Assembly (NCBI RefSeq): GCF_007859075.1
Contig: NZ_VOAK01000024.1
Coordinates: 124,001 to 188,000, forward strand
Source of the DNA: Gemmobacter aquaticus
GTDB lineage: Bacteria; Pseudomonadota; Alphaproteobacteria; Rhodobacterales; Rhodobacteraceae
Length of the DNA stretch: 64,000 bases
Direction of reading: 5' to 3'
Shown here: positions 9,227-17,755 of the stretch, one piece after another
Position numbering within the stretch: the first letter of the stretch is position 1
How the letters are laid out: each line of letters begins with the position of its first letter
Position numbers and translations under genes: made by a program
The notes under the pieces: generated by a model
What the model was told of the DNA's origin: nothing
The model's input: the letters and a program-made list of their open reading frames with translations, nothing else
Databases searched by the model: none

Positions 9227-10269
9227 AAGGCCGCGTGATCGTGCTGGACACCTGGGGAGAGCGGCAGGCCGCCGCCCTTGTGGTGGATGGCGTGTTGCAG
9301 GATCTGGCGATCGATCCGGCGGATGATGCCCCCCTACCGGGCGCCATCTATCGCGGCACCGTTGACCGGCCCGTCAAGGGGCAAGGCGGCGTCTTTCTGC
9401 GCTTGCCGGGGGGCCAGTCTGGCTTTCTGCGGCAGGTCTCTGGACTTTCGCCGGGTCAATCGGTGCTGGTCCAGATCACCGGCACCGCCGAGCCCGGCAA
9501 GGCGCTGCCCGTCACCACGCGGCTTCTTTTCAAAAGCCGCTATGCCATCGTAACCCCCGGCGCACCCGGCCTGAATATCAGCCGCCGCATCCACGATGAA
9601 GATCTGCGCGATGATCTCGAGTCGCTTGCCAAGGCCGGGATGGATGGCGCACCACACGATCTGGGCCTGATCCTTCGCTCCGCCTGCGACGGTGCGGATG
9701 AAGCCGAAATCGCCGAGGACATCCTTGCGATGCGGGACCTCGCCATCGCGGTTCTGAATGACGCAGATGGCCCGCCTGAACTGCTGATCGAGGGCCCCGC
9801 CGCACACGAATTCGCATGGCGCGAGTGGGCCGACCCCGCACCGGACGAGATTGTTCAAGGCAGCTTCCGCGACCACGGCGTCGATGAGATGCTCGATGGG
9901 CTGCTCTCGGCCCGCGTGCCCCTCGCTGGCGGCGCCCATGTCTATATCGAACCCACCCGCGCACTGGTCGCGGTGGACGTGAACACCGGCGCCGATACCT
10001 CGCCCGCGGCCAGCCTGAAGGCGAACATCGCCGCCGCCCGCGACCTGCCGCGCCAGTTGCGGTTGCGCGGGCTTGGCGGTCAGATTGTGGTCGACTTTGC
10101 TCCGATGCCCAAGAAGGATCGCGCCACACTGGATCAGGTGCTGCGCGCCGCCTTCAAAGGCGAGTCGGCGGAAACGAGCCTCTCGGGCTGGACGACTCTC
10201 GGCCTTTATGAACTGGTCCGCAAACGCGACCGTTTGGCCCTTTCCGCCCTGCTTGCGGGGCGTGCATGA
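9223..10269 (+). CDS. Short ribonuclease E/G family protein
   Basis: 348 residues. The N-terminal S1-like segment ([20 protein letters not shown]) is followed by the RNase E/G catalytic core. The two metal-binding Asp residues are visible in VAVDVNTG and VVDFAPM. It is clearly shorter than E. coli RNase G (about 490 residues). It lacks the CPxC zinc-link and the small C-terminal domain that help full-size enzymes form tetramers. Overlaps of ATGA on both sides couple it to maf and yacG. Likely an RNA-processing endoribonuclease; a larger RNase E is presumably encoded elsewhere. Confidence 0.85.
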   Translation: MKGRVIVLDTWGERQAAALVVDGVLQDLAIDPADDAPLPGAIYRGTVDRPVKGQGGVFLRLPGGQSGFLRQVSGLSPGQSVLVQITGTAEPGKALPVTTRLLFKSRYAIVTPGAPGLNISRRIHDEDLRDDLESLAKAGMDGAPHDLGLILRSACDGADEAEIAEDILAMRDLAIAVLNDADGPPELLIEGPAAHEFAWREWADPAPDEIVQGSFRDHGVDEMLDGLLSARVPLAGGAHVYIEPTRALVAVDVNTGADTSPAASLKANIAAARDLPRQLRLRGLGGQIVVDFAPMPKKDRATLDQVLRAAFKGESAETSLSGWTTLGLYELVRKRDRLALSALLAGRA

Positions 10270-10442
10270 GCTGCCCGATCTGCCAGAAGGACAGCGATCC
10301 GAAGTACCGCCCCTTCTGTTCGCGCCGCTGCGCTGACATCGATCTGGGGCGCTGGCTCAAGGGCGGTTACGTCATTCCCGGCACGGCGCAAGAGGAAGAC
10401 GACCCCGCCCCCGGCACGCCCGAAGAATCGCCGAGGCATTGA
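10266..10442 (+). CDS. yacG: DNA gyrase inhibitor / zinc-binding protein YacG
   Basis: 58 residues. MSCPICQK and [15 protein letters not shown] give the four-Cys zinc site (CxxC...CxxxC) and the conserved DLGxW motif of YacG, which binds GyrB and inhibits gyrase. The start overlaps the RNase stop (ATGA). The tail after about residue 35 is acidic and probably disordered. It is the last gene of the infA operon. Confidence 0.93.
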   Translation: MSCPICQKDSDPKYRPFCSRRCADIDLGRWLKGGYVIPGTAQEEDDPAPGTPEESPRH

Positions 10443-10462
10443 GTTTTTTTCACTGAACCCTC

Positions 10463-10491
10463 TGGACAGCCCCGACTCCCTCGCATAATAC
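10463..10491 (+). promoter_or_regulatory. Sigma-70-type promoter of tRNA-Phe
   Basis: TGGACA (10463-10468) and TAATAC (10486-10491) are separated by 17 nt, and the tRNA begins 33 nt further on. The match is close to the housekeeping consensus. Confidence 0.65.
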
Positions 10492-10523
10492 CCCCTCACC
10501 AAACGGCAGTTACTGCCCACGGT

Positions 10524-10599
10524 GCCCGGATAGCTCAGTTGGTAGAGCAGCGGATTGAAAATCCGCGTGTCGGCGGTTCAAATCCGTCTCCGGGCACCA
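10524..10599 (+). tRNA. tRNA-Phe (GAA)
   Basis: A complete 76-nt tRNA with encoded CCA. The acceptor stem GCCCGGA/TCCGGGC is perfect. The D arm (TAGCTCAGTTGGTAGAGCA), the anticodon loop ATTGAAAAT with GAA at 10557-10559, and the T loop GGTTCAAATCC are all standard. The 3' part is the insertion target of the island to its right: a 51-bp stretch from the anticodon arm onward is repeated 50 kb away. The tRNA stays functional because the element restores its 3' end. Confidence 0.98.
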
Positions 10600-10603
10600 C
10601 TTA
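10553..10603 (+). repeat. attL: left attachment-site repeat in tRNA-Phe
   Basis: This 51-bp stretch, from the anticodon arm to four bases past the CCA end, recurs without a mismatch at 60785-60835. The second copy has no 5' tRNA half. That is the standard footprint of a tRNA-targeting tyrosine integrase. Confidence 0.95.
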
Positions 10604-11138
10604 AATCCCTGAAATACTACGATTAATTATTTGTCACTCGGTCGTCGCTTCTGAAATCTCCCGATCTGGGCTACTTATGGGCTACATTGCGCAGTGCCTT
10701 GGAGCAGGTTCCGATTGAGTTCGTTGGGCGCCAACAATTCAGATGCCCAGCTGAGATCGAACCTTCCAACAGAAGGTTTCTTGACAAAGGACACCGCGAA
10801 TCGACCTAGCTACTTGCAAGGGCGAGGGAGGGAAGCGTCAGGCGGTAGACATAGTGGCTGGCTATCAGACTTAAGAACTCATGATGGGCCAGAATTCATC
10901 AAGATGACGCGATGGCAAAAATTGTACGATGTAACCTTCGAGACGACCAGAGTTCGTTAGGCTCCGCGCCGACTAAGCCTCATGACCCCAAATGCTACAG
11001 GTGCGCAGTTGAGCTGTCCTACACGCACTGGGTTCCAGTGTGAGCGACTGCGACGAATGTCCGCAACTCCATTGTCAAGGCCTCGAAGCCCATGGCTCTA
11101 CCCACAAGGGCCGACTTCCCTAACATCCGACCGTCCGA
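10604..11138. other. Island left-end region without a convincing gene
   Basis: About 535 nt between attL and the thiolase. Reading frames here are short, have no clear ribosome sites and resemble nothing I know. The only evident structure is the TGGGCTAC repeat pair near the left edge. It may be a non-coding end of the element or the remains of a deleted gene. Confidence 0.6.
10667..10688. repeat. Paired TGGGCTAC repeats, candidate integrase arm sites (left end)
   Basis: TGGGCTAC occurs at 10667-10674 and 10678-10685, 11 bp apart (one helical turn). The second copy continues as ATT. The same pair, same orientation, same spacing and same ATT continuation, is found at 60624-60642 next to the integrase. 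Repeats of this layout at both ends of an element are typical of arm-type integrase binding sites; that role is inferred. Confidence 0.6.
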
Positions 11139-12338
11139 TCAAACCCTCTCAAGCGCAACTGAGATTCCCTGACCGACGCCGATGCACATGGTCGCAATTG
11201 CGCGACGCCCACCCTTTTCCACAAGTTCCAGCGCCGCAGTTCCGGTGATCCGCGCGCCCGACATACCAAGCGGATGTCCGAGTGCGATGGCCCCCCCGTT
11301 GGGGTTCACACGCGGATCGTCTTCTGCGATGCCAAGCTGTCGCAGGGTCGCAATCCCCTGTGCGGCGAAAGCTTCGTTCAGTTCGATCACATCCAGGTCG
11401 TCACTCTTCAGACCTAACCGAGCCATCAGCTTCTGGCTAGCTGGTGCGGGACCTATCCCCATCACCCGAGGGGGAACACCCGCCGTCGCTCCTCCAAGTA
11501 TCCGCACGATGGGCCGAAGCCCGTATGCCTTTATCGCCGCCTCGGAGGCGATAACCAGCGCGGCAGCCCCGTCATTGACGCCAGAGGCGTTTCCCGCCGT
11601 AACCGATCCGTTGGAAAACAGCGGCTTCAGACGCGCAAGAGCTTCCAGCGTTGTCGCGCGGGGATGTTCGTCACGGTCAACAGTAAGGGGATCACCCTTG
11701 CGCTGCGGGATCGTGACTGGGGTGATTTCCTTCGCGAGCCGCCCGTTTCTCTGCGCTGCCGCCGCCTTGGTCTGAGAGCTGAGCGCCATCGCGTCCTGCG
11801 CCTCGCGGCTGACGCCATACTCGTCAGCGACATTCTGCCCGGTCTGGGGCATGGAGTCGGTGCCGTAGGAGGACTGCATGGCCGGATTAACAAGACGCCA
11901 GCCAATGGTGGTGTCGTGGATCTCGGCATGACGCGAGAACGCGCCTTCAGCTTTCGGCATGACAAAGGGGGCGCGAGACATGCTTTCAACGCCGCCCGCA
12001 ATCATAAGATTGGCCTCACCGGCGGCCACTGCACGCGCAGCCGTCAGCACTGCATCCATGCCAGAGCCGCAAAGGCGGTTGATTGTCGTTCCCGTGACTC
12101 CCACAGGAAGGCCTGCGAGCAGCAAGGACATCCGTGCAATATTGCGGTTATCCTCGCCTGCCTGATTGGCGCAGCCAAAGATCACGTCGTCAACGCTTTC
12201 CCAGTCGACACCAGTGTTTCGTGACATGAGCGCACGCAACGGGATCGCTCCAAGATCGTCTGGACGTACAGACGAGATCGCGCCACCGTAACGGCCGATC
12301 GGGGTGCGAATATAGTCGCAGATATAAACCGGGGTCAT
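11139..12338 (-). CDS. Acetyl-CoA acyltransferase, 3-oxoadipyl-CoA thiolase type
   Basis: 399 residues of the thiolase II family. The acyl-accepting Cys is in NRLCGSGMDA, the active-site His is in GGAIALGHPLGMSGAR, and the second Cys is in ATMCIGVGQG. The sequence is most like PcaF/PaaJ thiolases (FGCANQAGEDNRNIARM), which cleave 3-oxoadipyl-CoA to succinyl-CoA and acetyl-CoA. It is the last gene of a seven-gene minus-strand run, 30 nt after the GST gene, with a clear AAGGGAG ribosome site. No other beta-ketoadipate gene is present, so the true substrate may be a different 3-oxoacyl-CoA from the local beta-oxidation set. Confidence 0.9.
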   Translation of the reverse strand: MTPVYICDYIRTPIGRYGGAISSVRPDDLGAIPLRALMSRNTGVDWESVDDVIFGCANQAGEDNRNIARMSLLLAGLPVGVTGTTINRLCGSGMDAVLTAARAVAAGEANLMIAGGVESMSRAPFVMPKAEGAFSRHAEIHDTTIGWRLVNPAMQSSYGTDSMPQTGQNVADEYGVSREAQDAMALSSQTKAAAAQRNGRLAKEITPVTIPQRKGDPLTVDRDEHPRATTLEALARLKPLFSNGSVTAGNASGVNDGAAALVIASEAAIKAYGLRPIVRILGGATAGVPPRVMGIGPAPASQKLMARLGLKSDDLDVIELNEAFAAQGIATLRQLGIAEDDPRVNPNGGAIALGHPLGMSGARITGTAALELVEKGGRRAIATMCIGVGQGISVALERV

Positions 12339-12368
12339 GTAAGCTCCCTTGAATGCGTCAAAGCGCGG

Positions 12369-13010
12369 TCAGGCTCTGCCGTACGCCAGCGCTGCGGTTT
12401 CACCCGCCGCGGGGCGTTCCGAGATCCGCGCGAACCACTCGGTCAGACGTCGGTTCTGCGGCTGGATCGGAAGCCCTGCGCGCTGAGCTGCAAAATCAAC
12501 GAAACACCACAGAACAATGTCAGCCAGAGAGAGGGCATCACCCGCCACAAAGGCCCGGTTGCCCAATTGTTTGTCGAGCCAGGCGGCACCATCCTCCGCC
12601 AGCGCCGCCATGCCCTCTGCCGCCTCTGGCAGACAGCGGGTGCGATTTTCGAACACCCGCAATCCCGGTCCGTACCGGAAGGCCATCGTAACCGGGTGAC
12701 AATATGCCTGTTCGACCCGTCGCACCCAGGCCAGCACTTCGGCGCGCCGTTCAGGCGTGGGACCGATGAGGGACGCGCCCCCCAGAACTCCCTCCAGATA
12801 GTCGCAGATTACGGGCATTTCGCAGACGGCTTGCCCGGATTCCAACCGCAACACGGGCAACTGCCCAGCGGGGTTCATGGCCAGGAACGCCGGGGCGCGA
12901 TTTTCGCCCCCGACCAGATCGACGCGGATCTCATCGATCGAAAAGCCCTTCTCCTGCAGAAAAAACCGCACGATTCGCGGGTTCGGCCCGACTGAGACGT
13001 AAAGTTTCAT
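12369..13010 (-). CDS. Glutathione S-transferase family protein
   Basis: 213 residues from an ATG that overlaps the ThuA-like stop codon (ATGA). The N-terminal thioredoxin-like domain starts MKLYVSVGPNPRIVRFFL and carries the cis-Pro and glutathione-contact segment (GQLPVLRLESG), followed by an all-helical C-terminal domain (LSLADIVLWCFVDF). The Ser/Cys/Tyr position near the start reads SVGPNPR, so the activating residue is not certain. Likely a detoxification, isomerase or dehalogenase-type helper in the catabolic operon; substrate unknown. Confidence 0.85.
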   Translation of the reverse strand: MKLYVSVGPNPRIVRFFLQEKGFSIDEIRVDLVGGENRAPAFLAMNPAGQLPVLRLESGQAVCEMPVICDYLEGVLGGASLIGPTPERRAEVLAWVRRVEQAYCHPVTMAFRYGPGLRVFENRTRCLPEAAEGMAALAEDGAAWLDKQLGNRAFVAGDALSLADIVLWCFVDFAAQRAGLPIQPQNRRLTEWFARISERPAAGETAALAYGRA

Positions 13011-13825
13011 CGACCTGCCCCACGCCACGGGCTTTCCGCCATCGTCCAATCCAGCGCGTTGCGGACAAGTCTGCGATACAGCGGGTCCTGAAACGTCTCG
13101 CCATAGTGGCCCGGCTGAATATAGGCCACCGCGCTATTGCCCGATCGCTTGGTCCAGACGACTGCGCTGTCACCATCGGAACGCTCCCAGTCGCGGTTCG
13201 ACCGGCGTTCACCGTTCATTGCGAGGGCCATCGAATATAGGTTGCGGCAAGTCAGTTTCACATCCGTCCGCGCAACAACATCGATTTCGGCGGTAAAGAC
13301 CTCCATCAGATAGGCCTCATCGCGCAAGGTGAAGGCCGATGGCAGACCACGGAAAAGGGGATGCGCGGCATCGGTCGCCGTGATCGTCATATCCATCTCT
13401 GCACGCGTGCCTCCATCCATCACTTCCTGGCCTCGAAGAGTTCCGGGAAAGTGATAAAGCGCGCCGCCAAGTGCCTCGGCCCATTCGGGCCAGGTTGTCC
13501 AAGCCGCGATGGCGTGGTGCAGGGCAACGATCGGCATTCCCGCGTCCAGCAGCGCGGCAAACCCCGCACGCATGTCGGGTGAGGGGTCCCTTTGGTAGCC
13601 TGCCCCGCTCCACGGATCGCCACCTGGCATATCGTAGAACACCAGCGCATCCACATCGGCCAAGGCAGAGGGATTGAGCACCTTTTCGGCTAGCGGATGC
13701 TCCACGAGGAAGCATTCCATACCCTCGAAGCTTTCGAACATCGCCATTAGTGCGGTTCGGTCATAGGTATGTCCGTTGCCGACCACCAGCACGCGCGGGC
13801 GCACTTCGTAGTTCAGGAATCCCAT
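13007..13825 (-). CDS. ThuA-like domain protein (glutamine-amidotransferase-like fold)
   Basis: 272 residues from the ATG preceded by AAGGGA; an upstream in-frame extension overlaps the transaminase end and was rejected. It resembles the ThuA family: a flavodoxin/class I amidotransferase-like fold with RVLVVGNGHTYDRTAL at the start and PIVALHHAIAAWTTWPEW near residue 110. It also has VVWTKRSGNSAVAYIQPGHY toward the end, resembling the usual Pv.w.r..G.GrVfy...GH segment. ThuA proteins are linked to sugar (trehalose/sucrose) keto-derivative metabolism, but the biochemical role is poorly defined. It sits 11 nt after the transaminase gene. Confidence 0.78.
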   Translation of the reverse strand: MGFLNYEVRPRVLVVGNGHTYDRTALMAMFESFEGMECFLVEHPLAEKVLNPSALADVDALVFYDMPGGDPWSGAGYQRDPSPDMRAGFAALLDAGMPIVALHHAIAAWTTWPEWAEALGGALYHFPGTLRGQEVMDGGTRAEMDMTITATDAAHPLFRGLPSAFTLRDEAYLMEVFTAEIDVVARTDVKLTCRNLYSMALAMNGERRSNRDWERSDGDSAVVWTKRSGNSAVAYIQPGHYGETFQDPLYRRLVRNALDWTMAESPWRGAGR

Positions 13826-13836
13826 GTCCCTTGCTT

Positions 13837-14799
13837 TCAGTAGTAGTTGATCGGGAAGCTGAATTCTGGGTCCGAATGTGCGTCCCAATAGGCTTTCCAC
13901 AGGGTCTTGGTGACGGGCCCTACTTGGCCGTCCCCCACGGGCTGTCCATCCAGGATGGTAATTGGCATGACGCCACCGGCAGTGGTGACAAACATGATCT
14001 CTTCACTGTCATAGGCAAGTTGGACGGGGATGTCGTCGACCACGCAATCCAGACCAAGACGTTCGGCCAGCTTCAACACGGTCTTGCGTGTTACGCCCTC
14101 CAGCACACCGCGACGCGGCGTGTAAATCCGCCCATCCTTGACCAGAACCACGTTAAAGCCCGAGCCTTCAGTCAAGTTCCCATCGCCGTCGCTCAGGATC
14201 GGATACATAGCGCCCCTGTCCCGCGCCTCAAAGATAGCTCGCGTGAAATCGCCCCACTGCAAGTTCTTGACTGTGGGATCGATTGCCCCGGCCGGAATGC
14301 GGCGCACCGTGCGAGCAATCACTGCGGAGCCGCCTGCCTTCTGCACCTCCTCCCCCATGACCCAGAGGTAAGGGGTGACCAAAAGATAGCAGTGGTTCGG
14401 GCAATCCTCGGGTGCATACTGGCGCACATAGCGCAGACCGCGGGTCATGAACATCATCACATAGGCATCGCGGATGCCGCTTTTCGCAACCATCTCTACC
14501 AGCCGGTCGCGGATCTCCTGCCGGGGGATCGGACTGACCATCCGCAGCTTCTTCATGCTGGCTTCGAACCGGTCAAGGTGATCATCCAGCCGGAAGAAAC
14601 GGCCGTCCCAGACAGCTGGCACATCATAGGTGAGGTCAGACTTCATGAAGCCTTGGTCAAGCAGCGGAATCTTGGCCTCGGCAACAGGCACGTAATCCCC
14701 GCCAACCCAAGCGATACCCTTGGCGAATGGGTTGGTGCTGGCCTCAAGCTCGTCGCAGCGGCGACGGTAGTCATTGAAAATATAGTCAGTATAGGACAT
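13837..14799 (-). CDS. Fold-type IV PLP aminotransferase resembling (R)-selective amine transaminases
   Basis: 320 residues of the branched-chain/D-amino-acid aminotransferase class (fold type IV). The PLP lysine lies in TVKNLQWGDFTRAIFEA. Long stretches match what I recall of fungal (R)-amine transaminases: PFAKGIAWV, IPLLDQGFMKSDLTYDV, VWDGRFFRLDDHLDRFE, LTEGSGFNVVLVKDGRIYTP and TAGGVMPITILDGQPV. It therefore probably transfers amino groups from (R)-amines or D-/beta-amino acids, not leucine-type substrates. It lies between the class III aminotransferase (12-nt gap) and the ThuA-like gene, with an AGAGGAA ribosome site. Substrate preference is inferred from resemblance. Confidence 0.85.
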   Translation of the reverse strand: MSYTDYIFNDYRRRCDELEASTNPFAKGIAWVGGDYVPVAEAKIPLLDQGFMKSDLTYDVPAVWDGRFFRLDDHLDRFEASMKKLRMVSPIPRQEIRDRLVEMVAKSGIRDAYVMMFMTRGLRYVRQYAPEDCPNHCYLLVTPYLWVMGEEVQKAGGSAVIARTVRRIPAGAIDPTVKNLQWGDFTRAIFEARDRGAMYPILSDGDGNLTEGSGFNVVLVKDGRIYTPRRGVLEGVTRKTVLKLAERLGLDCVVDDIPVQLAYDSEEIMFVTTAGGVMPITILDGQPVGDGQVGPVTKTLWKAYWDAHSDPEFSFPINYY

Positions 14800-14811
14800 T
14801 CGGGATTCCTC

Positions 14812-16056
14812 TCAGGCGTGTTCGACGCCAGCGGCGACGATTTCGGTGAATGCGGCATCTACACCTTCGATGGCGCGGTCGATTTCCGCCGGCCCGTGGG
14901 CGGCGCAGAGGAACATGTTGTGCTTCGGATGCAGATAGACCCCGTGACGCAGCGCCGCGAGGCAAAGCGCGTTTCCGATCCGCAAATCCTGGTCACCATC
15001 GACCAGAACCATTGGCATCTGAACTGGTCCGGTCTGGCGCAGCCGGAAACCGTGGCGGGCGGCCACCTGATCCAGCCCGCTGCGCAGGCGCTCACCCATC
15101 ACCACTGTATGCGCCAGCGCATCGGTATCGCGGAGGATACGAATAGTCGCGAGCCCTGCTGCCATCGCAGCCGCACCATACCAGAACGAACCGGTAGAGA
15201 AGATTTTCTCCGCCCCTTCACGAGCGCGATCTGATCCAGCGATAGCGGCCAGCGGCCAGCCGTTGGCGATGGCCTTGGAATAGGCCGCAAGGTCTGGCTT
15301 GACGGCCTGTGCGGCCCAGCTGCCGCGTACGTCAAGTCGGAAGCCAGCCCGTACATCATCGCAGATCAGCATTGCGCCTGTGCGGTCGCAGTGCGCGCGC
15401 GCCGCTTTCAGAAAATCTGTAGTTGCCATTTCCTGATCGCGCCCGACGTCGTGGCGGAAGGCCGTCAGGATGATCGCGGCCAGATCGTCGCCCGCTTCGG
15501 CAACCGCGGTATCGAGGCTGGCCACGTCGCCCCATTCAAACGTCATCAGATGCGCGCGGTCTTCTGCCGTAACCCCGACGACGGACGGGGAACACCATGG
15601 CACCGCGCCATGATACGCCCCCTTTGCCATAATCACCTTGCGCCGCCCGGTTCCTGCACGGGCAATGGTGACACAAGCGGTGGTCGCATCGGTCCCGTTC
15701 TTCTGGAACAGACACCAATCGGCATGATCCAGGGTGTCGGTCAGCGTCTCGGCCAGTTCGATCAGCGTCTCGGTTGGACCATTGCCCGAATCCACCTCGC
15801 GCAGTTGCTTCATCACTGCGGCTTCAACGTTTGGATGCCGATAACCCAGCACATTCGGTCCCCAGGCACACATGAAATCAATGTACTCGTTGCCATCAGC
15901 GTCCCAGACGCGGCAGCCATCGGCGCGCGAGAAGAACTGCGGATAGCCTGGCGCGATGGCGCGGGTGGCCATATGCCCCCACATGCCGTTGGGTATCACC
16001 CTTCGCGCGCGTTCGATCAGGGCTGAATCTCGGGAGTTGGCAAGGAGGCGGGTCAT
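14812..16056 (-). CDS. Class III (fold-type I) PLP aminotransferase, glutamate-1-semialdehyde aminomutase-like
   Basis: 414 residues from an ATG with GAGGA upstream. Family marks include the N-terminal GYPQFFSRADGCRVWDADGN, the PLP-contact segment FQKNGTDATTACVTIAR, the aspartate of LICDDVRAGFR and the Schiff-base lysine in AAYSKAIANGWPLAAIAG. It is related to glutamate-1-semialdehyde aminomutase and to beta-amino-acid and omega-amino transaminases. No haem genes are nearby, so a catabolic transaminase acting on an amine or amino acid is more likely. Paired with a second, unrelated transaminase just downstream. Confidence 0.85.
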   Translation of the reverse strand: MTRLLANSRDSALIERARRVIPNGMWGHMATRAIAPGYPQFFSRADGCRVWDADGNEYIDFMCAWGPNVLGYRHPNVEAAVMKQLREVDSGNGPTETLIELAETLTDTLDHADWCLFQKNGTDATTACVTIARAGTGRRKVIMAKGAYHGAVPWCSPSVVGVTAEDRAHLMTFEWGDVASLDTAVAEAGDDLAAIILTAFRHDVGRDQEMATTDFLKAARAHCDRTGAMLICDDVRAGFRLDVRGSWAAQAVKPDLAAYSKAIANGWPLAAIAGSDRAREGAEKIFSTGSFWYGAAAMAAGLATIRILRDTDALAHTVVMGERLRSGLDQVAARHGFRLRQTGPVQMPMVLVDGDQDLRIGNALCLAALRHGVYLHPKHNMFLCAAHGPAEIDRAIEGVDAAFTEIVAAGVEHA

Positions 16057-16069
16057 GCTTCGGTCCTCA

Positions 16070-16104
16070 GCAAGAAAAAGCGGGGGCACCGAGGGCGCCC
16101 CCGC
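16070..16104 (-). terminator. Hairpin with T-run between the binding-protein and aminotransferase genes
   Basis: On the minus strand GCGGGGGC and GCCCCCGC form an 8-bp stem with a 9-nt loop, followed at once by TTTTTCTT. It begins a few bases after the binding-protein stop codon. Within an operon this should reduce read-through, giving more transporter binding protein than downstream enzymes. Confidence 0.75.
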
Positions 16105-16112
16105 ATCTATCG

Positions 16113-17711
16113 TCAGTTCGTGATTTCGGCGAGCGGCAGGTTGCAGCAGGCGCTGTAGCGCACACCCTTGACGTTGGGCCCGTAGGCCAGGATCAGGTCA
16201 GGGCTGACCATGGGAATGATGATCTTGTTCTTGATCATTTCCTGTGCAGCCTCGGACCACAGCTTCTCTGCCTCTTCAGCCGTCGACGCTGCCAAGGCCT
16301 GCGCCTTCAGCTCACCGGGCCGGGGATTAACAATCTCGGGTTTGTTTGCCCCACCTGCACGCTTGGCCCAGACCGACCCGTCCTGCATGCCGAAGACGTC
16401 GACGTACTGGGACGTTCCGAAGAAGTCCGGCGCGAAGAACACAGCAGTCAGCGGGATATGGTCACCATTGGCAGCCTCACGCCAGTTGGCGAACGGCACG
16501 GGCTGCAATTCGAGCGCCACACCCACTTTGCTGAGGTCTTGCTGGATTTTCTGCATCATGAGGTTGAAGTCGACACCGTAGACATTCATGTCGGGGTAGA
16601 TCGTCTGCAGGGTGAACCCATCGGCAAGTCCCGCTGCGGCCAGCATTTCTTTGGCCTTTTCGGGATTGTACTCTGGAACCTGGTGCCCGTCCCCACCGGG
16701 GAAACCCAGCGGGATCGGCGCGGCGAGCGGACGCCCGGCCCCACCCAGCGTAAAGTCGATGAGTGAGGTGCGATCTATGGCAATCGAGATCGCCTCGCGC
16801 ACTTCGGGTGACATGTCGATCGTCGTAGCCTTCGCCCCAGGGGAGAGTGCGATATAGACGAAGTTGTAGGACGGCACCCGCTCGACGATCGCAGGTGTCC
16901 CTTCAAGCGACTTGGCAGTTTCGGGGTCAATCTGCATTGCGATATCGACCGAACCCGATTGTAGCATCTGCGCCTGCGAAACGGCATCCTTTGCTTGGCG
17001 GAAGATCACCTCGGGCAAGACTGGTTTCGTGCGCCAGTAGTTCTCGTTCCGCGCCAGGCGCAGCTCAGAGTTGGGCTCGTAGGCCGCCAGAACGAAGGGG
17101 CCGCTGCCTGCCGAGTTCGAAAGGAACCAGGTCTCAGACGTGTCCTTTTCTGCTGCAGTCTCGTCGGCCAGAGCGCCGTTCGCGGCCGCAACGTCACTGT
17201 TGATGACGCCGAGGAAACCCGCAGCCACCTGATTGAGAAACTCGGAGTTCGGGGCAGAGAGTTTGATCACGACGGTCTGGGGATCCGGCGTGTCGATCGA
17301 CACGATGGGATCGGCTAGGAAGGACGCATTGCCCTTGATGTTCTTCAATCGCTCAAACGACCATTTGACATCCTTCGACTCAACAGCCGAGCCGTCCGAG
17401 AACTTTGCCGCTGCATCGAGTGTGAACGAGAATTCCGTCTGCTCGGCGTTTGACGTCCAGCTTGCCGCCAGGAGGGGTTGGAGCTTGTTGTCCTTGTCCA
17501 GCGTGACCAGCTGCTCATACACTGAGGTATTGTAGATCTGGCACGTGTCGCACCACGCCCGGGCAGGATCGAGTGCATTTACGTCCATGTCCCGCGCGAT
17601 AACCAGAGGTTTTTCCTGCGCCTGTGCCCCGGGGACAAAGAGCCCGAAGACCGCCGTCACGAGCGCCAATGACAGCACCGCTGCCTTTGGCATCAGAAGC
17701 TTGAGTTCCAT
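16113..17711 (-). CDS. ABC transporter periplasmic binding protein, oligopeptide/dipeptide class
   Basis: 532 residues with a signal peptide: a basic start (MELKLLMPKA), a hydrophobic core and an AQA cleavage site around residues 30-32. The mature part is a cluster C (SBP_bac_5) binding protein, with PLVIARDMDVNALDPAR and WSFERLKNIKG typical of peptide, opine or glycoside ligands. A strong AGGAGG site precedes the start. It should deliver its ligand to the permease and ATPase genes found 8 kb away on the other strand, since those lack a binding protein of their own. The ligand cannot be told from sequence. Confidence 0.9.
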   Translation of the reverse strand: MELKLLMPKAAVLSLALVTAVFGLFVPGAQAQEKPLVIARDMDVNALDPARAWCDTCQIYNTSVYEQLVTLDKDNKLQPLLAASWTSNAEQTEFSFTLDAAAKFSDGSAVESKDVKWSFERLKNIKGNASFLADPIVSIDTPDPQTVVIKLSAPNSEFLNQVAAGFLGVINSDVAAANGALADETAAEKDTSETWFLSNSAGSGPFVLAAYEPNSELRLARNENYWRTKPVLPEVIFRQAKDAVSQAQMLQSGSVDIAMQIDPETAKSLEGTPAIVERVPSYNFVYIALSPGAKATTIDMSPEVREAISIAIDRTSLIDFTLGGAGRPLAAPIPLGFPGGDGHQVPEYNPEKAKEMLAAAGLADGFTLQTIYPDMNVYGVDFNLMMQKIQQDLSKVGVALELQPVPFANWREAANGDHIPLTAVFFAPDFFGTSQYVDVFGMQDGSVWAKRAGGANKPEIVNPRPGELKAQALAASTAEEAEKLWSEAAQEMIKNKIIIPMVSPDLILAYGPNVKGVRYSACCNLPLAEITN

Positions 17712-17755
17712 TTGCCGTCCTCCTTGTTGTTGGACCCAGTCTTGGGTTCCCTGTT

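Noticed and set aside
10694-10960. 88-codon frame at the left end of the island
   Set aside because: No ribosome site, no likeness and atypical composition; described as part of a gene-free stretch.
11139-12338. A beta-ketoadipate (aromatic) pathway on the island
   Set aside because: Only the PcaF-like thiolase is present; no ring-cleavage, lactonising or enol-lactone genes are seen, so the thiolase is better explained as part of beta-oxidation.
13750-15234. 494-codon frame opposite the two aminotransferases
   Set aside because: It spans parts of three real genes on the other strand and has no recognisable domain.
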